From: Nonomuraea turcica
GTDB lineage: Bacteria > Actinomycetota > Actinomycetes > Streptosporangiales > Streptosporangiaceae
Length of the DNA stretch: 57,923 bases
Direction of reading: 5' to 3'
Assembly: GCF_030718205.1 (NCBI RefSeq)
Contig: NZ_JAUZQF010000045.1
Coordinates: forward strand, 1-57,923
Under the pieces are notes generated by a model. It was given only the letters and a program-made list of their open reading frames with translations. It ran no database searches and was not told the DNA's origin. The number at the start of each line of letters is the position of its first letter. The first letter of the stretch is position 1. Below are positions 49,053-57,692 of this stretch, piece by piece. A program made the position numbers and the translations under genes.

Positions 49053-49592
49053 TCAGCGTCTCCAGACGGTGGCGTCCAAGGTGACGGATTCCTTGCCAAA
49101 TTCGATCACTTGGAGCCGGGCGACGGTCCCGTTCGAGGTTCTCACGCAGAGGATGTCGTCTGGCTGTGGGCTGATCAGCACATTCTCCCCCGACTTGGCC
49201 ATGGCCTCGCACTCAGCCCGGGAGTTCACCTGTCCTGGCGCTTCGGCGAACTTGGCGCCGTTCATGATCTCGAAGTCCACCACGGCGTACCTCTCGTCGA
49301 TGTAGAGGGCATGGAAGTCGATCTCAGCGTCGCCACCGGTAAGGGTCTTCGAGTCGAAGTCGACGCCCTCGACTTTGGAGGATTCCAGGGTGAGGGGGCC
49401 GCGATACGCGGGAAGGGGCTCGGGAGACGCGGTAACCGTCACGACGGATTGCGGCTTATTGTAAGCGTCAACAACAGAGCAGCCTGCCACCCCCAGGAGA
49501 GCGGCGACGACCACGGCTGCTTTATGGCCTGTACTCACCTTTGGCACGATAGAGGCCGTGGAATCCCCAGTACGGCTGAGGCGCCCTCGCAT
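49053..49592 (-). CDS. Putative lipoprotein of unknown function
   Basis: 179 residues. After a 24-residue basic start, the helix AAVVVAALLGVAGCS carries a lipobox (LGVAGC, Cys near residue 38), so the mature protein is probably lipid-anchored outside the membrane. The soluble part (LESSKVEGVDFDSKTLTGGD, CVRTSNGTVARLQVIEFGKE) has two cysteines that could form a disulphide. GGGAG lies 6 bases before ATG 49592. The domain is not recognised. Confidence 0.75.
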   Translation of the reverse strand: MRGRLSRTGDSTASIVPKVSTGHKAAVVVAALLGVAGCSVVDAYNKPQSVVTVTASPEPLPAYRGPLTLESSKVEGVDFDSKTLTGGDAEIDFHALYIDERYAVVDFEIMNGAKFAEAPGQVNSRAECEAMAKSGENVLISPQPDDILCVRTSNGTVARLQVIEFGKESVTLDATVWRR

Positions 49593-49629
49593 GTTGTTCT
49601 CCCTTATTCATCGCGCCCAGCAGGCCCGC

Positions 49630-50045
49630 TTATGGCCGCCAGGTGTGGATCATGTGCCGCAGTCTAGGGAGCAGCGGTATGAGTCGGGTATGGTCGTCCC
49701 GCAGCAGCCGGAACCGGGCAGGACAGCCGTCCTTCGCCGGGATCACCGGCCGGTCGATGACGACCGCCCGGCCTGCCAGCGCGTCCGCCACCACAACCAC
49801 CGGCCGGCGAACCGCCTTGACATCCCTGTCCGCCACCGGCTCCCGCAACGCCCCCAGCCTGGTCCCGGTCTGCCCGGCGATGAAATCCACGCACACCTGG
49901 TCGCTCGCCGTGCTCAGGCCGCGTCCAGCCAGGAAGGCCGCGAACTGGTCCAGCACAGCCTGGTAGCGCCGGATCGTGCCCTCGGACCCTCGCGCAACGC
50001 CGTCACGACGCCGCCCACGGCGACCCTGACATCCGCCTCTCCCAT
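49630..50045 (-). pseudogene. Tyrosine recombinase N-terminal part (RIT-like element), frameshifted
   Basis: ATG 50045 opens MGEADVRVAVGGVVTALREG; after a frameshift near 49980 the frame runs SEGTIRRYQAVLDQFAAFLA, GRGLSTASDQVCVDFIAGQT, PVIPAKDGCPARFRLLRDDH. This is the core-binding domain of the site-specific recombinases that occur in chains of three in actinobacteria. The catalytic domain is missing. Confidence 0.7.
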
Positions 50046-50219
50046 GAAAATCACCCCTGTTCGGTGAAGGAATGAACACAAGTGATTCTTCGCCGATGCG
50101 GTCAATGCACCCTGCGGCGCTGACGCCAGCCCAGGAGGATTATGCGGACTACAACACGAGCCCGCCGCTCCTGCCAGCGGAAACACCACGGCAGGGCGCA
50201 TAACCCAGCCGTCCGCCTA

Positions 50220-50253
50220 ATGCCTGTTATGAGGAATTCCTCATAACAGGCAT
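50220..50253. repeat. Perfect 34-bp palindrome
   Basis: Two 17-base arms meet at GAATTC without a spacer: ATGCCTGTTATGAGGAA and its exact complement. It sits between the recombinase fragment read leftward (49630-50045) and that read rightward (50242-50442). The right arm already encodes part of the RH box of the latter. Confidence 0.9.
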
Positions 50254-50442
50254 ACCTTCGCGGTGACCACCATGGCGAACTGGTACGCCACCGGAGCCGA
50301 CGTCGCGCACCTGCTGCCGGCTCTGTCGACCTACCTCGGACACATCACTCCCGCGACCACGTACTGGTATCTGCACGCCTGCCCGCAGCTGATGACCGAA
50401 GCCGCCAAGCGCCTGGAAGCCTCCTGGGAGGAACCATCATGA
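50242..50442 (+). pseudogene. Tyrosine recombinase C-terminal part (RIT-like element)
   Basis: RHTFAVTTMANWYATGADVA, HLLPALSTYLGHITPATTYW, YLHACPQLMTEAAKRLEASW: the HxxR/H-W region and the Tyr (PATTYWYL) of a recombinase. The N-terminal two thirds are missing; the frame emerges directly from the palindrome. Its stop overlaps the next recombinase by ATGA, as in intact trios. Confidence 0.78.
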
Positions 50443-51236
50443 CCAGCCTGGCCCCGATCATGCAGTGATACTTCACCGAACGGCTCACCGACCGCCGCGC
50501 CAGCGAACACACCGTCGCCGCCTACCGCGACACCTTCCGCCTGCTGCTGCACTACGCCCAAGCCGAACTCGGCCGACCGCCCGCAGCCCTGGACCTGGCC
50601 GACATCGACGCCCACCTCGTCAGCGGCTTCCTGGACCATCTCCAGACCGACCGGAACAACAGCATCGCCACCAGCAACGCCCGGCTGGCCGCGATCCACT
50701 CCCTGTTCGGCTACGCGGCGCTCCGCTGCCCCGAGCACGCCCTGCTCATCCAACGCGTCCTGGCCATCCCCTGCAAACGCCGTGAGTCCACCGACGTGTG
50801 CTTCCTGACCCGCGTCGAAACCGACGCGCTACTCGCGGTTCCCGACCAGTCCACACCGCTGGGCCGCCGCGACCACCTGCTGTTGCTCGTCGCCCTGCAG
50901 ACCGGGCTGCGCGTCTCCGAACTCACCTCGCTGACCTGCGCCGACGCCGAACTCGGAACCGGGGCGCACCTGCGCTGCACCGGCAGGGGCCGCAAACAGC
51001 GCGCCACCCCGCACACCTTGCGCCACACCGCGGCGATGGCGCTGCTGCACGCCGGCGTCGACACCTCCACCATCGCGCTCTGGCTCGGCCACGCCACCAC
51101 CAAGGCGACCGACGTCTACCTGCACGCCGACCTGGCCACCAAGGAGAAAGCCCTGGCCCGCACCGCACTTCCCAGCGTCGGCACCCGACGCTACCGCCCT
51201 GGCGACACCCTCCTCGCCTTCCTGGAGAACCTGTAA
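50439..51236 (+). pseudogene. Third tyrosine recombinase of the RIT-like trio, inactivated
   Basis: ATG 50439 gives MTSLAPIMQ then TGA at 50466-50468 in place of a sense codon; the frame continues YFTERLTDRRASEHTVAAYR, GLRVSELTSLTCADAELGTG, HTLRHTAAMALLHAGVDTST, KATDVYLHADLATKEKALAR. The first Arg (GLRVSEL), HTLRH and Tyr (DVYLHAD) remain, but about 60 residues between RKQRATP and HTLRH are deleted. The stop and deletion show decay. Confidence 0.85.
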
Positions 51237-51309
51237 TTATCTCCGGCAACCAGGCTGTCAGGCCATCGCTGGCCAGCACTGATCCACCCGGCCCGGCATA
51301 ACATCCAAC

Positions 51310-51716
51310 CCCTGATAATTGCCGGCGTCGATGCCCTGGCTGGCCTCACCGACATTGCCGGAGGTCTTCACGCTCTGCGCATCGATGATCGCCGCGGTTG
51401 GCGCGGGCTTGCGCCCCTTGGCGACGCGGACCTGCTCGCGGAGCAGGTCATGGACCGCTTGGGTGGTGCCGTCAGCCTGCCACTTGGCGTAGTAGTCATA
51501 GACCGTCTTGTACGGCGGGAAGTCATGCGGGAGGTACTCCCATGGGATCCCGGTCCGGCACACGTACAAGATTGCATTCACGATTTCCCGCAGGTCGTGG
51601 ACCCTTGTTGCCACACCGGGGCCCCGACGAGCAGCCCGCCATGCCATCAACGTCGGTTCGATCAACGCCCAGCGGGCATCGGACAGGTCGCTGCGATAGG
51701 GACGCCGAGACACCAT
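51310..51716 (-). pseudogene. IS5-family transposase, 5' fragment
   Basis: MVSRRPYRSDLSDARWALIE, IVNAILYVCRTGIPWEYLPH, DFPPYKTVYDYYAKWQADG, APTAAIIDAQSVKTSGNVGE (first DDE aspartate in IIDAQS). After SQGIDAGN the frame leaves the family and stops at 51258. This DUF4096-type start is from a different IS5 subgroup than the 3' fragment at 55150. Confidence 0.88.
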
Positions 51717-51935
51717 GTGATGATCAACGACGCAGCCATCCCTCCGACACGGACAGATCATTACGAAACAAGATCAGATGCCCTCTAAGGCCCGGGCCGG
51801 AGGGCGAGCGCCGGAGGCCGGGTCGGGCGGCCCGGGGGCGGCGTGAGGGCGGGGCGGCGTGGGGTCGGGCGGCGGGGTCTGGGGCCGGGCGGGGTCGGGG
51901 GTTTCCAGGTGGGGTTCCGGGGTGGCCAGCTGTCG

Positions 51936-52055
51936 GGTGACCGCCACCCGATGACGACCAACCGCCGGTGACCGCCGCCCGATGACGGCCAGCGGGGCGG
52001 CGGCCAGCGGGTGACGGTCAGCGGGTGGCTGGTGTCGAGGTGGCTGGTGTCGAGG
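51936..52055. repeat. Cluster of short direct repeats downstream of the first propeller gene
   Basis: A 25-base unit occurs at 51936-51960 and 51967-51991 with 23 identical positions; a perfect 15-base tandem TGGCTGGTGTCGAGG occurs at 52026-52040 and 52041-52055. The preceding 51790-51930 is extremely G-rich with many GGGG runs. No gene is seen from 51762 to 52061. Confidence 0.8.
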
Positions 52056-52061
52056 TGGCGG

Positions 52062-54236
52062 CTAGCGGACTGCTGCGATGATCCGCCCCGCCTCCCGAGC
52101 CGTGATCAGCCCAGAAGCCGCCAGCTCCGCACTCTTCCTGGCCACATGGGTAACCAGCTGCCCACCGGAATACTTCTCGTCCTCGATGAGATCCTCGACC
52201 GTGCACCCATCGGCCCGGTACCGGTTGGCGACCCCGCTGTCCCGATCCTTGATCGTGACCGTCGGCGACAAGTCCGAACGCGGACAGGCATCGACAGGCG
52301 GCGTGTAACGCAGCAGCCGAGCACCACCCTGGATGGCACCGTCGGCGTCCTTCGTGCCACTGCGGAACCAGACGTTACCGGCCCCGTCCTGCGCACTCCG
52401 GTGAACGCCCGACTCCACCGCCACCGTGACCTCCTTCGACAGCGGGTCGATCCGCAGCAGCTTCCCGTCCAGCGCGGCGTAGACGTGCTCGTCCGCGTTG
52501 AGGTGCAGCTCGTCGGGCACGCTGCCCGAGCCGGTGCTCAGCTTCACCCGTCGTACCACCTCACCGGTGGCCGGGTCGGCGAGGAAGAGCGTGCCGTCGG
52601 CCAGGCCCCACAGCAGGCCGTCCGGCCCCTCGATCAGCGAGGTGATCGTCCGCGCGCCCGGGACGGGGGTGTACTCAGAGCGCTTGGTGCCGGTGGCCAG
52701 GTCGTAGGTGAACAGCTTAGCCTCGGTCGCCCTCGGTGTGGTGCCGCCGCCGCCGTTGATCGACGTGCCGCCCCACAGCGTGCCACCCAGGACGACCAGG
52801 GACGTGACGCCCTGGTCGGTGACGGGCGCGCGCAGGACGGTGTGGGTGCGGGTGGTCTCGTCGTAGACGGTGAGCGCGCCGCCCCACAGGCCGTAGTCGG
52901 GGGTGCTGCCGATGTAGACCTTGCTGCCGGAGGAGGCGAACGCCACGGGGCGGTTCTGGCCGTCGCCGATCAGGCGGAACAGCTCGCGCGGGTTCGTGCC
53001 CGACACGAAGGGCTGCGCCGGGTCGTAGTGCATGATCGAGCCGTTGGGGTAGACGCCGAGGTAGAGCTTGCCGTCCTTCCAGAACCACCCGTCGGTCTGC
53101 CCGGTCCGGCCGAGCTGGGTGACCGTGCCGGTGGCCGGGTCCAGGACGGCGAGGTTGCCGTTGATGAACAGGTTGGTGTAGATCCTGCCGTCCGGCCCCG
53201 CCGTGATGTTGGCGATGTCGATGGGCTGGTGCGGGAAGGGCAGCTTGAAGCGCTCGGCGGCGCCGGTGGCCGGGTCGTAGGAGAAGGCGTCGCCGCCATA
53301 GTTGCCGATCGCGGCGTAGAGCTTGCCGTCGACGAAGCCCCAGCCGACCGCGGGGCCGCCCGCGTTCACCGGGCCGGGCACCGGCTCGGGCCGGTCGGCG
53401 GCCAGGTCGTAACGCCACAGCGTGCCGCTGGAGGTGAAGTAGACGTAGCCGCCGGCGGCGGTCTTGGTGGTGCCGCGCGAGTTCATGGTGAACCCGTCGG
53501 CCAGCACGGCCCCGGTGTCCGGGTCGAGCACGAGCGCCTGGTTCTTGCTGCGTTTGACGAAGAGCTTGCCGGCCACGAGGTTGATGTCGTAGGGGTAGCT
53601 GGCGTCGCCGCGCAGGGCCTCGGGCCAGATGTCGCGCTTCTCGCCGGTGGCCAGGTCCAGCCTGATCAGGTGGCCAGCCGAGCCGATGGCCGCCCACAGC
53701 AGCTGCCGGTCGGTGTCGACGGCGACGTCCACGGTGTACTGCTGGCCGGGGAACATCGCGCCCAGGTCGCGGAAGCCGGCCGACGGCGAGTAGGAGAAGG
53801 CGTGCGCCCCAGGGTATGTGCCGCCGTAGACGGCGCCGTCCGCCCCGGCCTGCAGGCCGTAGGCGTACGTCTCGCCGGGCACCGCCTGGCCGAGGTCGGT
53901 CGCGACGTCGGCGCCGGGCTTGAAGGAGTAGAGGTGGCCGTTGGGATAGGTGCCAGCGTAGACGGTGCCGTCGGCGGTCTGGGTGATGCCCCAGCCGCCC
54001 GACGAGCCGGGCAGGGGCACGGTGTCACGCAGCTCGCGGGTCACCGGGTCCACCTCGGCCACGACGCCGGGGGTGCCCATCTGGATGGCGAAGACCGCGG
54101 GCCGGCCGTCCTGGCCGGTGCCGAAGTGGCCCTCGTGGACGGTGAGCGCGGCGGACTGGACGCCGAAGTCGGTGACGGTCCCCTGGACCGGCGAGGCAGC
54201 TAAGAAGGTGGACAGCACGACGGAGAGGATGCGCAT
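52062..54236 (-). CDS. Large secreted beta-propeller protein (1)
   Basis: 724 residues. Signal peptide MRILSVVLSTFLAASPVQG. The body is made of about a dozen propeller-like strands with repeated G-x-Y/V-Y-x-G-T/S-Y-P and YDPATG turns (DGTVYAGTYPNGHLYSFKPG, GAVYGGTYPGAHAFSYSPSA, GRIYTNLFINGNLAVLDPAT), suggesting two seven-bladed propellers. The last ~60 residues (SGVANRYRADGCTVEDLIED, then HVARKSAELAASGLITAREA) form a separate C-terminal module that I recall from secreted actinomycete polysaccharide-acting proteins. Probably binds or cleaves an extracellular glycan (inference). A hairpin (54253-54280) precedes it. Confidence 0.85.
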   Translation of the reverse strand: MRILSVVLSTFLAASPVQGTVTDFGVQSAALTVHEGHFGTGQDGRPAVFAIQMGTPGVVAEVDPVTRELRDTVPLPGSSGGWGITQTADGTVYAGTYPNGHLYSFKPGADVATDLGQAVPGETYAYGLQAGADGAVYGGTYPGAHAFSYSPSAGFRDLGAMFPGQQYTVDVAVDTDRQLLWAAIGSAGHLIRLDLATGEKRDIWPEALRGDASYPYDINLVAGKLFVKRSKNQALVLDPDTGAVLADGFTMNSRGTTKTAAGGYVYFTSSGTLWRYDLAADRPEPVPGPVNAGGPAVGWGFVDGKLYAAIGNYGGDAFSYDPATGAAERFKLPFPHQPIDIANITAGPDGRIYTNLFINGNLAVLDPATGTVTQLGRTGQTDGWFWKDGKLYLGVYPNGSIMHYDPAQPFVSGTNPRELFRLIGDGQNRPVAFASSGSKVYIGSTPDYGLWGGALTVYDETTRTHTVLRAPVTDQGVTSLVVLGGTLWGGTSINGGGGTTPRATEAKLFTYDLATGTKRSEYTPVPGARTITSLIEGPDGLLWGLADGTLFLADPATGEVVRRVKLSTGSGSVPDELHLNADEHVYAALDGKLLRIDPLSKEVTVAVESGVHRSAQDGAGNVWFRSGTKDADGAIQGGARLLRYTPPVDACPRSDLSPTVTIKDRDSGVANRYRADGCTVEDLIEDEKYSGGQLVTHVARKSAELAASGLITAREAGRIIAAVR

Positions 54237-54252
54237 AGCAAGGGAATAACGG

Positions 54253-54280
54253 GCCGGACCGTAATTGTCAACGGTCCGGC
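54253..54280 (-). terminator. Hairpin between the decayed secreted gene and propeller 1
   Basis: GCCGGACCGT (54253-54262) and ACGGTCCGGC (54271-54280) form a perfect 10-base-pair stem with an 8-base loop, 8 bases after the stop of the leftward gene at 54288 and 16 bases before propeller 1 starts. Terminator of the former; it could attenuate the latter. Confidence 0.75.
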
Positions 54281-54287
54281 TGCCGTT

Positions 54288-55140
54288 CTACGAAATGCTC
54301 CTCCCCTCCACCGCGTCCAGCAGCAGCGGCGCGGGCCCGGCGTCGCCGCGTACGCCGAAGCCGTACCGGTAACCGGCGCGCACGTCTGGGTCGGTGAGGC
54401 CGGGCAGGTGCTGCAGCGTGGCGGCGGTGACGAGCCGCCACCCCGAGCCGGTGTCGGCGTACATCGCGGCCCGGTTGCCCACCAGCGACAGCGCGAAGCG
54501 GCCGCCGTCGGGGATGCTCACGCCCTGCTTGACGCCGAACACCGCCAGCCCGCCCGGCACCTGCGGCCCGCACACCTCGAACCCGGCGAACTTCTGGGTG
54601 TTGACGTAGAAGGCCACGAGGTCGGTCTTGCCGTCCTTGACCAGGCCGGTGTAGACGGTGTCCATGTCGGTGGAGCCGCCCTGGAACTTCCTGATCGTGA
54701 TGGCGGTGCTGAAGGCGGGGTTGCGCGGCGAGACGTCGGAGGAGAGTGTGGCGAACCAGCTCGCCGACGGGTGCGCGGCCGACAGCGCGCCGTCGGCCGC
54801 TGCGGCAGCTCCTTGTTCTCCGGCTCGACCTTGTGCGCCTGGTAGCGCGCGATCGTCTCGAAGGAGTCCGACAGCTCGCGGTTGGCGAAGGAGTCGGGTT
54901 CGGCGGCACGTAGGCGGCCTCCGGCGGCCGCCGGAACGTCACCCGCCGCTCCTGTTTGAGGTAGCCCGCGCAGACCAACGGATATTCGTGGCTAGCGGGA
55001 GCGTACGCCGTGAGCTTGGTGTCGAACGTCCGGATCTGGCCCGCGCGCAGCCCGGTGACCTCCAGCTCGGCGGGCGTCACGGCGACGCCGTCGCAGGCGC
55101 GCAGGGTCACCTTGCCGACCATGGGCAGCACGTCGTGGTT
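54288..55140 (-). pseudogene. 3' part of a secreted glycan-associated protein, frameshifted twice
   Basis: Three frames must be joined: VGKVTLRACDGVAVTPAELE, VTGLRAGQIRTFDTKLTAYA (an NEW3-like linker sandwich); NPDSFANRELSDSFETIARY; and DTVYTGLVKDGKTDLVAFYV, QGVSIPDGGRFALSLVGNRA, AMYADTGSGWRLVTAA (a concanavalin-like sandwich). The 5' part is cut at about 55140 where IS5 sequence begins. Domain order suggests the tail of a glycoside hydrolase or polysaccharide lyase, not proved. It is co-oriented with propeller 1. Confidence 0.6.
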
Positions 55141-55149
55141 GGTTCCCGC

Positions 55150-55451
55150 CGGTACGCGGCCGCGTCGGCCGACCGCGTCAGCGGCCCGACTGCCTGTACG
55201 CCGACCGGGGCTATGACCACGACAAGTACCGCCGCCTGGTCTGGCGCACCGACATCAAGCTCATCATCGCCCGGCGTGGCACCCCACACGGCTCCGGCCT
55301 GGGCGTTCATCGGTGGGTGGTCGAGAGGACGATCGCGCTCCTGCACTGGTTCCGCCGCCTGCGCATCCGCTGGGAGATCCGCGACGACATCCACGAAGCC
55401 TTCATGACTCTCGCCGCAGCGATCATCTGCTGGCGACGCCTCGTCCGCTGA
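55150..55451 (+). pseudogene. IS5-family (IS427-like) transposase, 3' fragment
   Basis: RPDCLYADRGYDHDKYRRLV, RRGTPHGSGLGVHRWVVERT, LHWFRRLRIRWEIRDDIHEA end at TGA 55451. The second DDE aspartate (YADRGYD) and the glutamate (VVERTIA) are present; the first half is gone. A possible IS end (CTGTTAGGACATC) follows at about 55457-55471. It truncates the gene on its left. Confidence 0.88.
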
Positions 55452-55574
55452 TCTTTCTGTTAGGACATCTTAGAGGCATTGACGTACTTTCGGTCCATAC
55501 CGATATTCTCTTGGGGGCCACAGATCTCCTGCCAACGGGCCTTTCGGTCCCGGCCGAAGATGGAGGACACCGCT

Positions 55575-57569
55575 ATGCTCACCCGCCGCAGCCTGTTAGC
55601 CGCCGCGATCCTGGCGCCGGGCGCCGCCCTCATCCCGACCCCGGCACGCGCCGTGTCCGTCACGCCGCTCGGCTCCCCGCTCCAGGACGTCACGCTGGTC
55701 GGCGGCGCCATGGCGCCCGGCCCGCACGGCAAAAAGGTCCTGTGGTCGGTCGCCACCGGCGAACCGGCCAAGCTCAACGCCGTGGACCCCGCCACCGCCA
55801 AGACGGTGCTCACCCAGCCGCTGACCGGGTCGCCGGGCGCGTACGCGGTCGTCGCCACCCGCGACGGCACCCTCTACGTCGGCACCTACGACACCGGCTC
55901 CCTCTACCGCCGCAAGCCGGGCCCGGACAGCACGCCGGAGAACCTCGGCCGCCCGCTCCCCTCCGAGCACTACATCTGGCGCCTGGCCATCGACGATGAG
56001 GACCGCCTCTACGGCGGCACCTATCCCGGCGGCCGCGTCTTCCGCTACGACCACCGCACCGGCCGGGTCCGTGACTACGGCCAGCTCCTGCCCGGCCTCC
56101 AGTACGTCCGCAGCATCGCCGTCTGGGGGTCCTACATCTACGCCGGGACCCTGCCGGACGCCCACGTCATCGCCATCCACAAGGACACCGGCGCCAAGCG
56201 CGAGCTCCCCCTCCCCGAGGGGCTCGGCGACGGGACCGGGCAACTCGTCAACGACCTCAACGCCTACGCCGGAAAGCTCTACGCCCGCTTCGGCACCGCG
56301 ATCAACGGCAAGCTCGGCGTCTACGACATCTCGGCCGGCAAGTGGATCGACCTCATCGACGGCGTCGCCGGCCTCGACGTCTCCTCGCCCGGCCGGCGCG
56401 GCGAGGTCTACTTCACCCGGAACAACCGCCTCACCCGCTACCAGCCGCGTACCGGGAAACTCACCGCGGTCGGCCCCGACATCATGGGCCGGGTCGCCAA
56501 CAACCGCGGCATCGGATGGGCCGACCTCGGCACGCGCGACTGGCCCGGCGAAACGGTCACCGGGCTCCTGTGGCGCGGCGCGCTCTTCCGGCACAACCCG
56601 ATCACCGGCCGCGGCGAGCTCGTCCAGACCGACGTGCCCGGCGACCCGGTCCTCATCCTCACGCTGCACGCCGGTCAGAGCGGGACCGTGTACGCCGGCG
56701 GGTTCCTCAGCGGCTTCGCCGAGATCGATCCCGGCACCGGACAGGCGGACTATCACAGCTTCGGGCAGATCGAGAGCATCCGCGAGATCGGCGGCGCCGT
56801 CTGGATCGGCGGGTACCCGGACTCCCGGCTGTACCGCTACGACCCGTCCCTGCCCTGGTCGAGCCCCGAGTACGCGCCCGGCCCGCCGGGGACGGCCGAC
56901 AACCCGGTGAAGATCACCGATCTGAAGGCGCAGCACCAGGTACGCATCCGCGCGATGACCGACGCGGGCACCGACCTGGCCTACGGCACCATGCCGGACG
57001 GGACCACGCTGAACGGCGCCCTCGTCATCGTCGACAAGACCACCCTGGCGGCAGCCGTCCACCTGCCGGTAGTCGCCGACCAGTCCATCGTCAGCCTGGC
57101 CTACCAGGACGGCACGATCGTCGGCGGGACGTCGATTCACGGCGGCTACTCGACGCCCACGCCGACCCAGCCCGAGGCCCGCCTGTTCGGCTGGACCATC
57201 TCGGCCGGCAAGACCTTCGAGATGACGCCGGTCCCCGGAGCCCCGGCCATCCCGGCGCTCCTCCAGGACTCCACCGGCCTGTTGTGGGGACTCGCCGACG
57301 GGCAGCTCTTCGCCTTCGACGTGGCCTCCCGGCAGGTGGTGCACCGCCTGCAGCTGGCCCCGGACACGGGTTCGACCGCGGGCGAGCTCGCCCGTCCGGC
57401 CGCGGACGGCCGGATCTACGCCCTGGTCCAGCGGCACCTGCTGTTCGAGATCGACCTGGCCGGCCGTACCAGCAAGCTGCTGCTCGACCGGCCGGCGCAG
57501 AACCTGGCGGTCCACCCCGACGGGCGGATCTTCCTGGCCGAGGACACCGTCCTGACGCGCGTCGAGTGA
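55575..57569 (+). CDS. Large Tat-secreted beta-propeller protein (2)
   Basis: 664 residues from ATG 55575 (GGAGG 8 bases ahead; ATG 55560 is the alternative). Twin-arginine signal MLTRRSLLAAAILAPGAALI ending at ARA. Propeller repeats parallel those of the protein at 52062: DGTLYVGTYDTGSLYRRKPG, DRLYGGTYPGGRVFRYDHRT, SIVSLAYQDGTIVGGTSIHG, LLWGLADGQLFAFDVASRQV (compare LLWGLADGTLFLADPATGEV). It lacks the C-terminal module of propeller 1. Export by Tat, unlike propeller 1, suggests folding before export or a cofactor. Its stop overlaps an isochorismatase-family start (GTGA). Confidence 0.88.
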   Translation: MLTRRSLLAAAILAPGAALIPTPARAVSVTPLGSPLQDVTLVGGAMAPGPHGKKVLWSVATGEPAKLNAVDPATAKTVLTQPLTGSPGAYAVVATRDGTLYVGTYDTGSLYRRKPGPDSTPENLGRPLPSEHYIWRLAIDDEDRLYGGTYPGGRVFRYDHRTGRVRDYGQLLPGLQYVRSIAVWGSYIYAGTLPDAHVIAIHKDTGAKRELPLPEGLGDGTGQLVNDLNAYAGKLYARFGTAINGKLGVYDISAGKWIDLIDGVAGLDVSSPGRRGEVYFTRNNRLTRYQPRTGKLTAVGPDIMGRVANNRGIGWADLGTRDWPGETVTGLLWRGALFRHNPITGRGELVQTDVPGDPVLILTLHAGQSGTVYAGGFLSGFAEIDPGTGQADYHSFGQIESIREIGGAVWIGGYPDSRLYRYDPSLPWSSPEYAPGPPGTADNPVKITDLKAQHQVRIRAMTDAGTDLAYGTMPDGTTLNGALVIVDKTTLAAAVHLPVVADQSIVSLAYQDGTIVGGTSIHGGYSTPTPTQPEARLFGWTISAGKTFEMTPVPGAPAIPALLQDSTGLLWGLADGQLFAFDVASRQVVHRLQLAPDTGSTAGELARPAADGRIYALVQRHLLFEIDLAGRTSKLLLDRPAQNLAVHPDGRIFLAEDTVLTRVE

Positions 57570-57692
57570 CCACCACGATGTCGATCATGGACAAGCTGGA
57601 CCCCCGGCGTACCGCACTCATCCTCATCGACCTGATGACGCGCATCGTCGAGCAGCCCACGGCGCCGCATGCCGGTCCCGCCGTGGTGGCCC
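57566..57692 (+). pseudogene. Isochorismatase-family hydrolase, 5' fragment
   Basis: GTG 57566 overlaps the propeller stop. MSIMDKLDPRRTALILIDLM and TRIVEQPTAPHAGP match the start of cysteine hydrolases, including the catalytic Asp (LIDLM). After PAVVARS the frame becomes antisense to the next gene. A full enzyme is ~180-200 residues. Confidence 0.75.

Noticed and set aside
52011..54203. 730-codon plus-strand frame antisense to propeller 1
   Set aside because: Composition is Val/Gly/Arg-rich without motifs; the minus strand has the signal peptide and propeller repeats.
51310..55451. Idea that 51.3-55.1 kb is an inversion that split one IS5 transposase into a minus-strand 5' part and a plus-strand 3' part
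   Set aside because: Geometry fits, but the 5' part is of the DUF4096/MVSRRPY type and the 3' part is of the YADRGYDHDKYRRL (IS427-like) type, so they are not halves of the same protein.
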